DNA of 64,000 nt from Paenibacillus_S vulneris. Lineage in GTDB: Bacteria; Bacillota; Bacilli; Paenibacillales; NBRC-103111. The stretch is from NCBI RefSeq assembly GCF_039543185.1, contig NZ_BAABJG010000012.1:1-64000 (forward strand), read 5' to 3'. Of this stretch, positions 18,190-26,851 are shown piece after piece. The notes under the pieces were generated by a model. It had not been told where the DNA came from. It made no database searches and saw only the letters and a program-made list of their open reading frames with translations. Both the position numbers and the translations under genes were made by a program. Every line of letters starts with the position of its first letter. The first letter of the stretch is position 1.

Positions 18190-18334
18190 GATGGGGCATC
18201 CCCCTCTGGCCGCTGTTGTTTTCGGGAAATTTGGATTAGAATTCGCTTCTAGCGGGGATTTCCCGAAAACAACGGCGAACGCTTAAGAGTTTTCCAAAGG
18301 AAAACTTACTTCGTAAGCAAGGGGACACCTCATC
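18190..18334. repeat. Large palindromic repeat, copy 2, with a hairpin unit inside
   Basis: Reverse orientation relative to the copies at 51594 and 52661. Ends GATGGGGCATCCCC (18190) and GGGGACACCTCATC (to 18334) are imperfect inverted repeats. The inner arms flank 18218-18275 (TTGTTTTCGGGAAAT with ATTTCCCGAAAACAA). The segment that in other copies reads as CGTCCGCC-linked GGAGGAGCGGTAG is replaced here by one small unit at 18282-18319 (complement of GCTTACGAAGTAAG and AGTTTTCC...GGAAAACT). Confidence 0.75.
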
Positions 18335-18338
18335 TCCC

Positions 18339-18358
18339 GTACCCGTTAGCTCAATAGT
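18339..18358 (-). repeat. Cassette-boundary-like motif, copy A
   Basis: CGTACCCGTTAGCTCAATAG, about 120 bp past the nucleotidyltransferase stop. Related to motifs at 19353, 20437, 20715 and 21934. Confidence 0.5.
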
Positions 18359-18479
18359 CTTATGTTTTAATTAGAGTCGCTGCTTATGCCGAACACCTAA
18401 TGCAGTGACGTCCCGACGGGCTTAGGGGGCTGGATGAGGTCACTCGCTTCTCAGAGTGACCCGAAGCGTCAATATGATG

Positions 18480-19250
18480 TTAATCGAAGGAAGTTCTGGA
18501 AGCAGCCATTGCATTTAAGGCGTTCTCAAAATAGCTATATACTTCATCTGCAATTCCCAGAAACTCTTCAACAAGTACATTATTACTATCCAAGTAACAA
18601 GCATACAGATAATCAACTAAAGCGGAGTCAATCTCACAATAGTTTAATATGGCATTCTTCATCTTAATAATGTCATCTTGCCATACACCTGTATCTTCTA
18701 AAACCAAAGAGTATAATGCACGAATTAATCTCTTAGAGTAACCTTTAATATATCTATTTTTCATTGTGTTATCACTAGCATTAGAAAGTAAACTATGTCT
18801 ACGATCTACTTCCTTCTTGGTATCTGCATTTAAGTCTAAAATGAACTCCGGAGAAATAGTTATCGGTGGTACTTTTTCACCAACGTCATGACCATATATG
18901 CAAACACAAATTATCTTTACCCAAAAACCCCACTCATTTGGTTTACTTAATACATCGTCAATCGAGCAAATTGTCGTATCAATCTTAGTTACTAATGGAT
19001 ATTCTTCCAAAAGACTGTCTTTAATATTTGACAATCTTTCGTAATCAATATCTTTGGGATTTACACATACAATAGTAAAGTCTGCATCTGACTTAAAAGG
19101 TTTAGCAGTTCCTTTTGGAATCGAGCCACACATATAAATGCTATGAATCTTACCTTTAAATTCGGTAAGTATATTATCTATATACTTATCAACAAAATCC
19201 TTATATTCACTTTGTATTACAATTCTATTTATAACTTTTTCTAATATCAT
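18480..19250 (-). CDS. Nucleotidyltransferase-fold protein (aminoglycoside adenylyltransferase-like)
   Basis: 256 residues. The N-terminal domain has the polymerase-beta-type signature GSIPKGTAKPFKSDADFTIV, with two aspartates of the metal site in SDAD and a possible third in KIDTTI. A helical C-terminal domain follows. Such proteins adenylylate small molecules, including aminoglycosides; no specific resistance family is recognised. Strong AGGAGGAG start site. Composition is markedly AT-rich against the chromosome and the gene sits in a same-strand series of unrelated accessory genes, suggesting acquisition. Confidence 0.75.
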   Translation of the reverse strand: MILEKVINRIVIQSEYKDFVDKYIDNILTEFKGKIHSIYMCGSIPKGTAKPFKSDADFTIVCVNPKDIDYERLSNIKDSLLEEYPLVTKIDTTICSIDDVLSKPNEWGFWVKIICVCIYGHDVGEKVPPITISPEFILDLNADTKKEVDRRHSLLSNASDNTMKNRYIKGYSKRLIRALYSLVLEDTGVWQDDIIKMKNAILNYCEIDSALVDYLYACYLDSNNVLVEEFLGIADEVYSYFENALNAMAASRTSFD

Positions 19251-19352
19251 ATAGACTCCTCCTAAACTAAGAACTTCTTTCGGCTAACGTCTTTTTTGCG
19301 AACTTCGTAAATTCGTCATGACTTAAGTTATTCACGAAATCATTCAACTATC

Positions 19353-19372
19353 CTGCCCGTTAGTTCAATGAA
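19353..19372 (-). repeat. Cassette-boundary-like motif, copy B
   Basis: CTGCCCGTTAGTTCAATGAA, about 60 bp past the stop of the VOC gene on the minus strand. Shares CCCGTTAG(C/T)T(C/T)AA with the other copies. Confidence 0.45.
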
Positions 19373-19431
19373 GCAAAATCGAGCCATTTTAAAGGCGACT
19401 ACTACGTACCGTCTCCTTTAGTTAAGTAACT

Positions 19432-20241
19432 TTAAAATTGTAATCTTGAATAAGGTAGATTTAAAAGCGTAGGTGCTTCTTTAGGAAAGTTAGTAAATCT
19501 TAAATAAAAGCTGTACTCATTTATTCTGAAATGAAGTCGACCATCTTCATCATTTTCATCAAAATGTATGCCTTTTGCAGATAGGTTTGTTTTGACCTTA
19601 TCAATAAATTCTGAACTACCTACCCCAAATACTACATTCATTGTCGGTGGTAAAGCAGTCATTGCAATTGGAATCCACTTTCGCTTTTTCGAAGGAATAA
19701 CCGCATGTGATGTTCCGCCAATAGCAAAAGTAAAGTTGTCAGATACCTTATCAAGTTTAAAATTTAAAATATTAACTAACAACTCCCTGAAATCAATTAC
19801 GCTATCAACCGGAAATCCGATTTCCCTAAGATACAATATTTTTAACTCGCCACAAGGAGGAAGTACTCCTTCTTTGATGTAATAATGAGTAATAATTTCT
19901 AATAAATTGCCATCTCCATCTCGGAAGTAAACATTCATTCCAGTTCCGAAATCGTCAATAATTCTACCATCCGACCATTTTAAAAGGGTAATACCCCCTG
20001 CACTTTGGAGCCAATTCACCACGTTTTCAAATTCAGAATAAGGAACTTCGAAAGCAAAATGAACTGGAGCTAGAGGTTCTACGCCTTCTTTAAAAGACAA
20101 TGTAAAGTATTCAGTCGGCTGGAAACATATTTCATTATCTGATTCGAAAAGAATAGGAAAGCGTAATTGATCATGATAGAATTGTTTAACACCTTGCACT
20201 GAAACTGTATTTAACTGAAGCTCTGAGAAGTGAGTTATCAT
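19432..20241 (-). CDS. Protein with two tandem VOC (glyoxalase/bleomycin-resistance fold) domains
   Basis: 269 residues. The first domain (about 5-120) contains VKQFYHDQLRFPILFES, PVHFAFEVPYSEF and YFRDGDGNLLEIITHY, the classical VOC order with metal-ligand positions (H and E). The second (about 130-265) is more degenerate (PVDSVIDFRELL, FIDKVKTNLSAKGIHF). It could be a dioxygenase- or resistance-type VOC protein; substrate unknown. AT-rich like its neighbours. AAAGGGG about 12 bases before the ATG. Confidence 0.78.
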   Translation of the reverse strand: MITHFSELQLNTVSVQGVKQFYHDQLRFPILFESDNEICFQPTEYFTLSFKEGVEPLAPVHFAFEVPYSEFENVVNWLQSAGGITLLKWSDGRIIDDFGTGMNVYFRDGDGNLLEIITHYYIKEGVLPPCGELKILYLREIGFPVDSVIDFRELLVNILNFKLDKVSDNFTFAIGGTSHAVIPSKKRKWIPIAMTALPPTMNVVFGVGSSEFIDKVKTNLSAKGIHFDENDEDGRLHFRINEYSFYLRFTNFPKEAPTLLNLPYSRLQF

Positions 20242-20436
20242 GGCATTCTACGCCCCTTTCTGGAATTACAATTATTAATTGATAAAATTATATCCAATAA
20301 AAGGATATTGAACCAATATATATTTTATGCTCTAGTTATAGGCAATAACTATAGAGCATTTAATCCTCACCTGCTTTGAAGATACTTTCCGTTGGCGCAA
20401 CAAAGCTGCCGTTCAATGCGGCGGCTTTTTCATCTA

Positions 20437-20452
20437 TCGTACCCTGCTTAAA
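20437..20452 (-). repeat. Cassette-boundary-like motif, degenerate copy C
   Basis: ATCGTACCCTGCTTAA, equal to the consensus lacking GTTA. It lies about 40-70 bp past the small remnant gene and beside a GC-rich hairpin at about 20402-20430 (AAAGCTGCCG / CGGCGGCTTT). Confidence 0.35.
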
Positions 20453-20489
20453 ACCTTAAGATATTATCTTGCTCTTTTTTGTGGTTCCT

Positions 20490-20653
20490 TCAATGCATCT
20501 TCTTATCTTCTATAATCTTATTCATATCTGATTCGATCCACTTTCGTCCGCTATTGGAAAAGCAGATACATTTGCGTACCTTGACTGTTTATCATGATAT
20601 AGAGCACCAACTAATATTCCTATAAAAAGTATTATCAGAAGAATTTTTTTCAT
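20490..20653 (-). pseudogene. Small, apparently frameshifted secreted-peptide gene
   Basis: ATG 20653 has GGAG nine bases upstream. It opens with a signal-like MKKILLIILFIGILVGALYH and stops at 20522. A second frame through the same region reads GRKWIESDMNKIIEDKKMH before its stop at 20490 and looks like the original C-terminus. I read this as a small gene with one indel. It may instead be a genuine 43-residue peptide. AT-rich, like the rest of the block. Confidence 0.35.
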
Positions 20654-20714
20654 CGATAGTTCTCCAAAGCTTTAGATTTTTTAATATAGTTCGAAGTGTG
20701 TTGCTTTTTGTACT

Positions 20715-20735
20715 AACGTACCCGTTAGCTTAACT
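20715..20735 (-). repeat. Cassette-boundary-like motif, copy D
   Basis: AACGTACCCGTTAGCTTAACT. With the preceding bases it forms the hairpin CTAACG-TAC-CCGTTAG. About 80 bp past the RarD stop. Confidence 0.5.
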
Positions 20736-20744
20736 CCATACAGA

Positions 20745-20786
20745 AAACAGCCATCTCCTCCCTAGCGGACGGAAATGGCTGTTATG
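20745..20786 (-). terminator. Terminator of the RarD gene
   Basis: Stem AACAGCCAT / ATGGCTGTT; read on the minus strand it ends in GTTTTCTGT. Confidence 0.6.
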
Positions 20787-20816
20787 ACGGTACCGGGTGG
20801 CTGGACGTGTTTGTCG

Positions 20817-21695
20817 TCAGCGCGCCTTCTTGAGTTTCGTGCCGCGAACTGATGCCGCAGCGTATACGACAAGCGCTGTCCAGATGAGCGCGAAGCCGAT
20901 GAGAAGAACCGGCGAGACCGATTCCTTGAACACGAATACGCTCAGTAACAGCATGATCGTCGGCCCGATGTATTGTACGAATCCGAGCGTGGACAGCGCC
21001 ATCCGGGCGGCCGCTCGCGCAAAGAAAAGCAGCGGTAGTGCTGTTACCACGCCGGAAAGAAGCAGTTCTACAAACGTGGATACAGGTAGCGTCCATGCCG
21101 TCGTCTTTCCCACGGTGGCCAAATAGATCCAGTAGCCGAGCGAAACAGGCAGGACTACAGCCGTCTCCGACAGCAAGCCTACAGAAGCGTCTTGTCCGAT
21201 CTTCTTCTTCACGAGGCCGTACAAGCCAAACGTCGCGGCCAGTGAGATTGAGATCCATGGGAACCGTCCGTAGTCGATGGCGATGATGAGCACCGCGGCG
21301 CCAGCGATGGCAATCGCGAGCCATTGGCCACGGTTTGGCTTCTCACGAAGGAAGACAACCGCAAGCAGCACGTTCAGCAACGGGTTCAAATAATAACCGA
21401 GACTTGTCTCGACGACATGGTCGTTGTTGACAGCCCATATGAAGATGAGCCAATTAGCAGCGACCAGCAGTCCGCTAGCGGTGAGCGACAGCAGGAGCGA
21501 GCGGCTAGCCGCAATCCGCTTCATGTCACCCCAGCGACGCTGGACGGTGACGAGAATACCCATGAAGACGAACGACCAGACAACCCGATGTGACAGAATC
21601 TCGCCTGCCGGCACATCGTTAAACAACCTCCAATAAAGTGGGAGAACCCCCCACATGATATACGCGATAATAGCATTGACCAACCCGTTGTTCAT
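20817..21695 (-). CDS. rarD: RarD-type EamA/DMT-family transporter
   Basis: 292 residues with about ten hydrophobic helices and two EamA repeats. The N-terminus AYIMWGVLPLYWR, LSHRVVWS, NWLIFIWAVN and ETSLGYYLNPLLNVLL is characteristic of RarD, a permease associated with chloramphenicol sensitivity in other bacteria; the natural substrate is unknown. I start at ATG 21695 (MNNGLVNAII), with GAGGG nine bases upstream. It is less AT-rich than the nucleotidyltransferase and VOC genes, but lies in the same series. Confidence 0.88.
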   Translation of the reverse strand: MNNGLVNAIIAYIMWGVLPLYWRLFNDVPAGEILSHRVVWSFVFMGILVTVQRRWGDMKRIAASRSLLLSLTASGLLVAANWLIFIWAVNNDHVVETSLGYYLNPLLNVLLAVVFLREKPNRGQWLAIAIAGAAVLIIAIDYGRFPWISISLAATFGLYGLVKKKIGQDASVGLLSETAVVLPVSLGYWIYLATVGKTTAWTLPVSTFVELLLSGVVTALPLLFFARAAARMALSTLGFVQYIGPTIMLLLSVFVFKESVSPVLLIGFALIWTALVVYAAASVRGTKLKKAR

Positions 21696-21716
21696 AATCA
21701 ATTTCCCTCTTCTCAC

Positions 21717-22263
21717 TCCGATGTCTTAACGGATTATACGCCTCGATCATCGTTTAAGTAAAGGGAATAATATTTTGGCCCAAATAATATGTTACGGTAT
21801 TGCATCACTTATTATAGGAAGGATGGCATCCCGTGAATTTTGCTTCTGTACGCATCATTATTTTCTCGTCGAGTTCTATGAGATAATCTTAGGTATTTCG
21901 GCGGAACGCCCAAAAGGCGGTTTGTTGAGTTATCGTGTCCCGTTAGCTTAACGATGATAGCCGTTTTTTAAACAACTTTCTTATCAAATTTAAAAGACTT
22001 TATTATAAATTCAACAACTTTATTATCAGACAATACATTTTTCGGTATGATAGGGAATTCCACAACCTGGAGCCACACGGATATTCCGCGCGGCTCTTCT
22101 TTTTTACGTGTGGGAATCGCACGTCGAAAGGGCATAATACATCGAAAAGAGTGCAGGAACAGCGGCCGGCGAATGGAATTGAATCCTGGAACGGCTCCAC
22201 GGCAAATTGAATGTCTTGAATGCCGACAGACCAAAGACAGCATTCCGTCAGGGCGTTAAGACG
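21717..22263. other. Intergenic stretch with a possible 3' gene fragment and hairpin
   Basis: About 550 bp. On the minus strand, 21968-22060 reads VEFPIIPKNVLSDNKVVEF and on to a stop, an AT-rich tail that could be the end of a lost gene whose front has been replaced by GC-rich sequence. A GC-rich hairpin with T-run lies at about 22071-22105. The rest shows nothing I can name. Confidence 0.35.
21934..21956 (-). repeat. Cassette-boundary-like motif, copy E
   Basis: CGTGTCCCGTTAGCTTAACG, inside ATCGT...ACGAT inverted arms (21932-21955). It lies immediately past the possible gene tail ending at 21968. Confidence 0.45.
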
Positions 22264-23478
22264 CTATTTCCCCATTCGAACCCCCTGTGGAGCCACAGGA
22301 AGCCGAATAAGCGGCAGAACCAAGACAGCTGTAAGAACAAGCAGCGCGCAGATGAAGACGATGACTCCGCCCCAGTGGAAGGAGGCGAGGAAGAAGCCGC
22401 CGGACCAGCCGACAAGGCTCGAGCCTGTGTAATAGAACAACAGGTACAACGAAGAGGCGTAGGCTTTGCTGGGTGCTGGAGCTATTCTTCCGATCCATCC
22501 GCTGGCTACCGTATGCCCGGCAAAAAATCCGAACGCGAACAAGATCAGACCCGCGATCATAAGTACAAGGCTGCCGTACAGCGTCAGCAGCGCCCCGATA
22601 ACCGACAAGGCGATGCCCAAACCAATCAGCCCTGCACGGGAATGCTTGTCGGCCAGCTTGCCGAACAGGAAAGAGCTCCAGGAGCCGACCAACTGGAAGA
22701 TGAATAGAAATCCAATGACGGTTTGGCTCAAATCATAAGGAGCCTGGGATAACGGATAGCCTAAATAATTGAATAGGGTAACGTAGGCCCCCAAAAGCAG
22801 AAAACCGACCAGGTACAGCACGAGCAGCTTTTTATCGGCTAAGCCGCTTTTGAACCCTTGAATTGCATGCTTATAGGAGAGGCTGACTGGCTGAAAATGC
22901 TGCGATTTCGGCAGATACATCCAGAAGCAGACGCTGCACAGGAGACTGAAAATCCCGAGCGCCAATAGTGCCGTATGCCAGGAGAACAAGTCTGTCAAGG
23001 CGCTGACAATAATCCGTCCTGCAAAGCCTCCGACTGCCGTACCCCCGACATAGACTCCCATGACTCTGCCGATGCTTCCCGGCGAAATTTCCTCGTTCAA
23101 ATAAGTCATGGCAATAGCCGGAAAGCCCGCAAGGCTGATGCCTTCTAGAAGTCGCAGCGCCAGCAGCCAATGAAAGCTGTGGGTGAAGGAGGAAATAATG
23201 GCAAGCACGGACGTGGCGAATAAAGAGACGCCCATCACTCCTTTTCTCCCCCAGGCATTGGAGCATACCGAGACGAACAGCATGGCGACCGCAAGAGTAA
23301 CCGTTGAGAAGGAGATTACGAAGCTGGCCGTGGAAGGCGATACATGAAACTCCTCCGCGAAGGTGCCGATCAAGGTTTGCGGGCTGTACAATATCGCGAA
23401 AGTAACCAGGCTTCCCAGCAGCATGCTAAATAAGGTGCGCCGGTAGGCGCCGCTTCCGATTTCTATATATGGCATCAT
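22264..23478 (-). CDS. MFS transporter (YnfM/YybF-like drug-efflux type)
   Basis: 404 residues, 12 predicted helices. Motif A-like CSNAWGRKGVMGVS lies between helices 2 and 3, with SPSTASFVISFSTVTLAVAML before it. Best fit is the YnfM-type efflux group. GAAGGAGAGAGA precedes the ATG. A LysR regulator is transcribed divergently 122 bp away and probably controls it, the usual arrangement for this transporter group. Substrate unknown. Confidence 0.85.
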   Translation of the reverse strand: MMPYIEIGSGAYRRTLFSMLLGSLVTFAILYSPQTLIGTFAEEFHVSPSTASFVISFSTVTLAVAMLFVSVCSNAWGRKGVMGVSLFATSVLAIISSFTHSFHWLLALRLLEGISLAGFPAIAMTYLNEEISPGSIGRVMGVYVGGTAVGGFAGRIIVSALTDLFSWHTALLALGIFSLLCSVCFWMYLPKSQHFQPVSLSYKHAIQGFKSGLADKKLLVLYLVGFLLLGAYVTLFNYLGYPLSQAPYDLSQTVIGFLFIFQLVGSWSSFLFGKLADKHSRAGLIGLGIALSVIGALLTLYGSLVLMIAGLILFAFGFFAGHTVASGWIGRIAPAPSKAYASSLYLLFYYTGSSLVGWSGGFFLASFHWGGVIVFICALLVLTAVLVLPLIRLPVAPQGVRMGK

Positions 23479-23608
23479 TCTCTCTCCTTCATTCCGTCTG
23501 ACTGTTATTGATGATTACTAAGTCTACTCCTTGCCAGCTGATAACGTCCAATTTATTATTGATATAGAAATAATGCATTTTTGTTATGAAAGGACAGTGG
23601 TGCGCGGT

Positions 23609-24484
23609 ATGGAGTGGCAGCAGCTAGAATACTTTCGCGTTGTAGCGAAGACGGAGCATTTTACCAAAGCGGCGGAGCAGCTGGCTATCTCACAGCCTGC
23701 CCTTAGCCGGTCGATCACTCACCTTGAGGAGGAGCTGGGAGTCGCTTTATTCGACCGTATCGGCCGATCCGTTCAGCTGAACTCCTACGGCAAGCAGTTT
23801 CTAAGGCGGGTTGACCGAGCTCTGCAGGAAATTCAGGACGGGGTTCAGGAGCTGCACCAGATGAAGGACCCCTATACCGGCTCCGTTTCCTTATCGTTCG
23901 TAATGACGTTCGGATTGAGCATTTTGCCGGAGCTGATCAGCCGATTCAATCGGGTGTATCCGCAAGTGGAGTTTTTGCTGCATCAGAGCCCTACCACCAT
24001 TATTCATAAGCAATTGATGCATAGCGAGGTAGATCTCAGCATAGTAGGGCTGCTTGACAATGATAAAGGGCTTATTTGGCATAAATTGATCGAGGAAGAG
24101 CTGTTCGTCTACGTTCCTTCGAATCACCGGCTTGCCTCTCGAGCCTCGCTCCGTCTAGAGGAGCTTGCCGGGGAGCCCTTCATAACGTTCAAAAGAGGCT
24201 ACGGGATGCGTACGCTAACCGACCGGCTGTGCGGCTTGGCGGGCTTTGCTCCCAAGATCAAGTTCGAGGGGGACGATGTGGCGACGGTCTCCGTGCTGGT
24301 CTCGTCCGGTCTTGGCGTTACCTTGATTCCTTTCTTCACCGGGATCGATTCTAGCAAAATCAAACGGCTGCATGTAACCGAACCCTTGTGCAAACGGGAG
24401 ATTGGTCTTGCATGGGTCGAGGACCGGACATTATCTCCTTCGGCCGAGCTGTTTCGCAGCTTTATCATCGAGCAGTTTCGCTAA
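23609..24484 (+). CDS. LysR-family transcriptional regulator
   Basis: 291 residues from ATG 23609. The N-terminal winged helix reads QLEYFRVVAKTEHFTKAAEQL and AISQPALSRSITHLEEELG. The co-inducer-binding domain follows to the end. MEWQQLEYF is the usual start of this subgroup, although GTG 23600 is better spaced from AAAGGA. Divergent from an MFS gene, its likely target. The intergenic sequence at 23551-23563 contains the palindromic CAAT-TTATT-ATTG, a possible binding site. Confidence 0.87.
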   Translation: MEWQQLEYFRVVAKTEHFTKAAEQLAISQPALSRSITHLEEELGVALFDRIGRSVQLNSYGKQFLRRVDRALQEIQDGVQELHQMKDPYTGSVSLSFVMTFGLSILPELISRFNRVYPQVEFLLHQSPTTIIHKQLMHSEVDLSIVGLLDNDKGLIWHKLIEEELFVYVPSNHRLASRASLRLEELAGEPFITFKRGYGMRTLTDRLCGLAGFAPKIKFEGDDVATVSVLVSSGLGVTLIPFFTGIDSSKIKRLHVTEPLCKREIGLAWVEDRTLSPSAELFRSFIIEQFR

Positions 24485-24501
24485 AAACCCCCAGAAAAAA
24501 G

Positions 24502-24543
24502 ACAGGCCGCAAAAGAATTCTTTCAGAATTCCATGCAGCCTGT
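24502..24543 (-). terminator. Terminator between convergent LysR and MFS genes
   Basis: Outer stem ACAGGC / GCCTGT with an inner GAATTC pair. The T-run lies on the minus strand (CTTTTTTC), so it mainly serves the leftward MFS gene. Confidence 0.7.
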
Positions 24544-24550
24544 TGTTGCG

Positions 24551-25756
24551 TTATGAAAGCCGTGATGCCGTTTGAACCTTTTGCTTTTTATGATGAAGGC
24601 CGTAATAGAGAATGACAGTAAAGGCGACGACGATGCCCCCGACAAGGTACATGACGTGATAATTGGTTTTGGCGGCAATAAGGCCGAGAATATAGGAACC
24701 GAGCCCATACCCGGAATCGAAAAAGACGAAATATGTGCCGGTGGCCAGACCGCTTCGGTGGCTTGGAGCCGATTTGACGGCAATAGCCTGAAAGCTTGGC
24801 AGCAGCGCGCCGAAGCCTAGCCCAATAATGCCTCCGGTCAGCAGGAAGATGAAGGCTGTATTCGCTTGGCTCAGCCAAAGCATGCCGACGACGAACAGCA
24901 CGATGCCGGGATAGACAAGCACATGCTCGCCTTTGCGGTCGAACAGTCTGCCGGTAAAGGGTCTGGATATAAGAATCATTGCGGCGAACACCATGAAGAA
25001 ATAGCTGGCTACCTGCTCCAGGCCGATCGATTTGGCATAGACGGAGATGAAGGTGGAGATAGCCCCGTAAGAAAATGCCAGTACACAGCCTGCCAACGAA
25101 ATCGGAATAGCCTTGGGCTCGATAAATCTTTTCCAGTTCCAGGACGTGCCCGAGGTTTGGGCCGGTGCCGGAGTATCGGGAAGCTTGGTTATTGCCCCGC
25201 ACAGGAAAGCCAGAAGAGAAAGTACGAAGCAGGCGATGAACAGAACGTGGAAGCTGGCTTTTGTCATCAGCGTCAATCCGAGGAAGGGACCGATGACCAT
25301 GGCCAGGCTCATGAACAGACTGAAATAGCCGATCCCTTCGCCTCTGCGATGCGCGGGAATGATGTGAATCACTACCGCGGATGTGGCTGTAGCGGCGATG
25401 CCGAAGCCGATCCCGTGAATAAATCTTAGCAGTAAGAGAACATAAAAGTTAGTTACGACAAGATGCAATATGCTGCAAACGGCGAACAGGATGAGCGAGA
25501 AGAGAATGATTTTCTTCTTGTCCAGCTCGTCCAGCCATTTCCCCGTCAGTGGGCGGAAAATAACAGCACTAATGATGAACACAGTAGTGACCAGGCCGAT
25601 TTGCTGGCCGCTTCCTTGCAGATGCTCCAGAACAAAGGTCGGAAGGGTCACCGCCAAAATATAAAAGGTCATATATACAAAAAAACTGCTGATACAAATC
25701 GTTATAAAATTGCGGCTCCACAAAGGAGCTTCTTGCTTTGCTGTCTGATTCTGCAT
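24551..25756 (-). CDS. MFS transporter
   Basis: 401 residues, 12 helices, typical efflux-sized major facilitator. Motif A-like TGKWLDELDKKKII after helix 2 and GEGIGYFSLFMSLAMVIGPFLG in helix 5 are visible. No specific substrate is recognised. GAAGGAA lies 13 bases upstream of the ATG. An 11-bp-arm inverted repeat at 25846-25872 upstream may be its operator. Confidence 0.83.
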   Translation of the reverse strand: MQNQTAKQEAPLWSRNFITICISSFFVYMTFYILAVTLPTFVLEHLQGSGQQIGLVTTVFIISAVIFRPLTGKWLDELDKKKIILFSLILFAVCSILHLVVTNFYVLLLLRFIHGIGFGIAATATSAVVIHIIPAHRRGEGIGYFSLFMSLAMVIGPFLGLTLMTKASFHVLFIACFVLSLLAFLCGAITKLPDTPAPAQTSGTSWNWKRFIEPKAIPISLAGCVLAFSYGAISTFISVYAKSIGLEQVASYFFMVFAAMILISRPFTGRLFDRKGEHVLVYPGIVLFVVGMLWLSQANTAFIFLLTGGIIGLGFGALLPSFQAIAVKSAPSHRSGLATGTYFVFFDSGYGLGSYILGLIAAKTNYHVMYLVGGIVVAFTVILYYGLHHKKQKVQTASRLS

Positions 25757-25845
25757 ATGAGAGTATCGCTTCCTTCTTCATTTATTATTGTGTCTGATGC
25801 GCATGAGGTTATTCATGGACCGAATAGCAACGCACAGCAAGTAAA

Positions 25846-25872
25846 GGTAATCTCACGAAATGTGAAATTACC
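25846..25872. promoter_or_regulatory. Inverted repeat upstream of the MFS gene
   Basis: GGTAATCTCAC-GAAAT-GTGAAATTACC, 11-bp arms with one mismatch, about 90 bp upstream of the leftward MFS start. It has the size of a dimeric repressor site; no local regulator is identified. Confidence 0.5.
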
Positions 25873-25969
25873 TTGGGGCCTTCTTTTGTTAAATTGTTGT
25901 TATAACAATTATATGTACACCAATTAAAATTGTCAACGATGAGTGCCAGCTTTTTAGCATAAAGGGTTG

Positions 25970-25998
25970 TTGACATTTCCATATTTTTCTTATATAAA
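25970..25998 (+). promoter_or_regulatory. SigA-type promoter of the GGDEF gene
   Basis: TTGACA (25970-25975), a 17-bp AT-rich spacer and TATAAA (25993-25998), 46 bp before the start codon. Confidence 0.75.
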
Positions 25999-26043
25999 AT
26001 TATATATATAGTATTATATATATTGATATAAGGATGTGGATAT

Positions 26044-26679
26044 ATGAAGGGCAGAATAGACGAAATGACTGGTTTACGCAACCGGGAGGCATTGGAGCTT
26101 CAGCTGAAGGAGACGTCTCAGGAATGTGAAGGAGTCGCTCTGGCTCTTATTGATGTGGACCATTTTTTGGACATCAACCGGCTGTTCGGTCATGATACCG
26201 GGGATCATGTATTGAAAACGATCGCGGATATCCTTAAGGAACAGACCTCGGAGCAAGCGGTGTTTCGCGTCTCCGGGGATGAATTTGCGGTAGTGCTGGC
26301 CGATTTCAGCCTGGAACAAGGCTTTTTGAAGATGGAGTCGGTTCGGGCGGCCGTACAAGCCTCGAACGAACGGTTTCAACTGCCGGCGGACGAGCAGGCG
26401 CAGGAAATTAGTGTAACGGTAGGAGTGGCTCAATACCCGCGGGATGCCAAGGATATGAACGGGTTGATGCGGGCGGCCAATGCGGCGCTTATGTCGGCGA
26501 AGGAATCGGGGAGAAACCAGGTTGCGCTGCCTCCTAATGAGGAGATGGTGATGAAGACCTGCTATTATCCGGCGACGATGGTTCGGCAGCTGAAGACGCT
26601 GGCCGAGAAGCTGAAGAAGAAGGAGTCCATTTTATTCCGTGAAGCATTGGCGGATCTGATCCGCAAGTATGACCGCTAA
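26044..26679 (+). CDS. Diguanylate cyclase (GGDEF) with C-terminal ribbon-helix-helix-like segment
   Basis: 211 residues, soluble. The GGDEF domain spans about 1-160: MTGLRNREALE, IDVDHFLDINRLFGHDTGDHVL and the active-site RVSGDEFAVVL (SGDEF variant, generally still catalytic). No RxxD inhibitory site is seen directly before it. The last 42 residues (YYPATMVRQLKTLAEKLKKK, then SILFREALADLIRKY) match the strand-helix-helix pattern of CopG/Arc proteins. There is no sensor domain. Single gene with its own strong promoter. The fusion suggests a DNA-bound or dimer-controlled cyclase; that is inference. Confidence 0.82.
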   Translation: MKGRIDEMTGLRNREALELQLKETSQECEGVALALIDVDHFLDINRLFGHDTGDHVLKTIADILKEQTSEQAVFRVSGDEFAVVLADFSLEQGFLKMESVRAAVQASNERFQLPADEQAQEISVTVGVAQYPRDAKDMNGLMRAANAALMSAKESGRNQVALPPNEEMVMKTCYYPATMVRQLKTLAEKLKKKESILFREALADLIRKYDR

Positions 26680-26851
26680 TCCCTTTGTCTTGGCCGTCAG
26701 AGGAATCCCTGATAAAGCAGACGGGAAATTAAAAGAATAAGGAAAGACCTCCTGACGATGTCAGGCGGCACAAGGGCAGGCTGGACAAGCGCTGCTCTTG
26801 TTTGATTTGTGGAATCCTGGCGAATATGTTTCGTATGAAGTGAAAGGGATA

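Noticed and set aside
18339..21956. A true integron
   Set aside because: No integrase gene, and the motif cores do not follow the attC consensus GTTRRRY/RYYYAAC. Kept only as a cassette-like observation.
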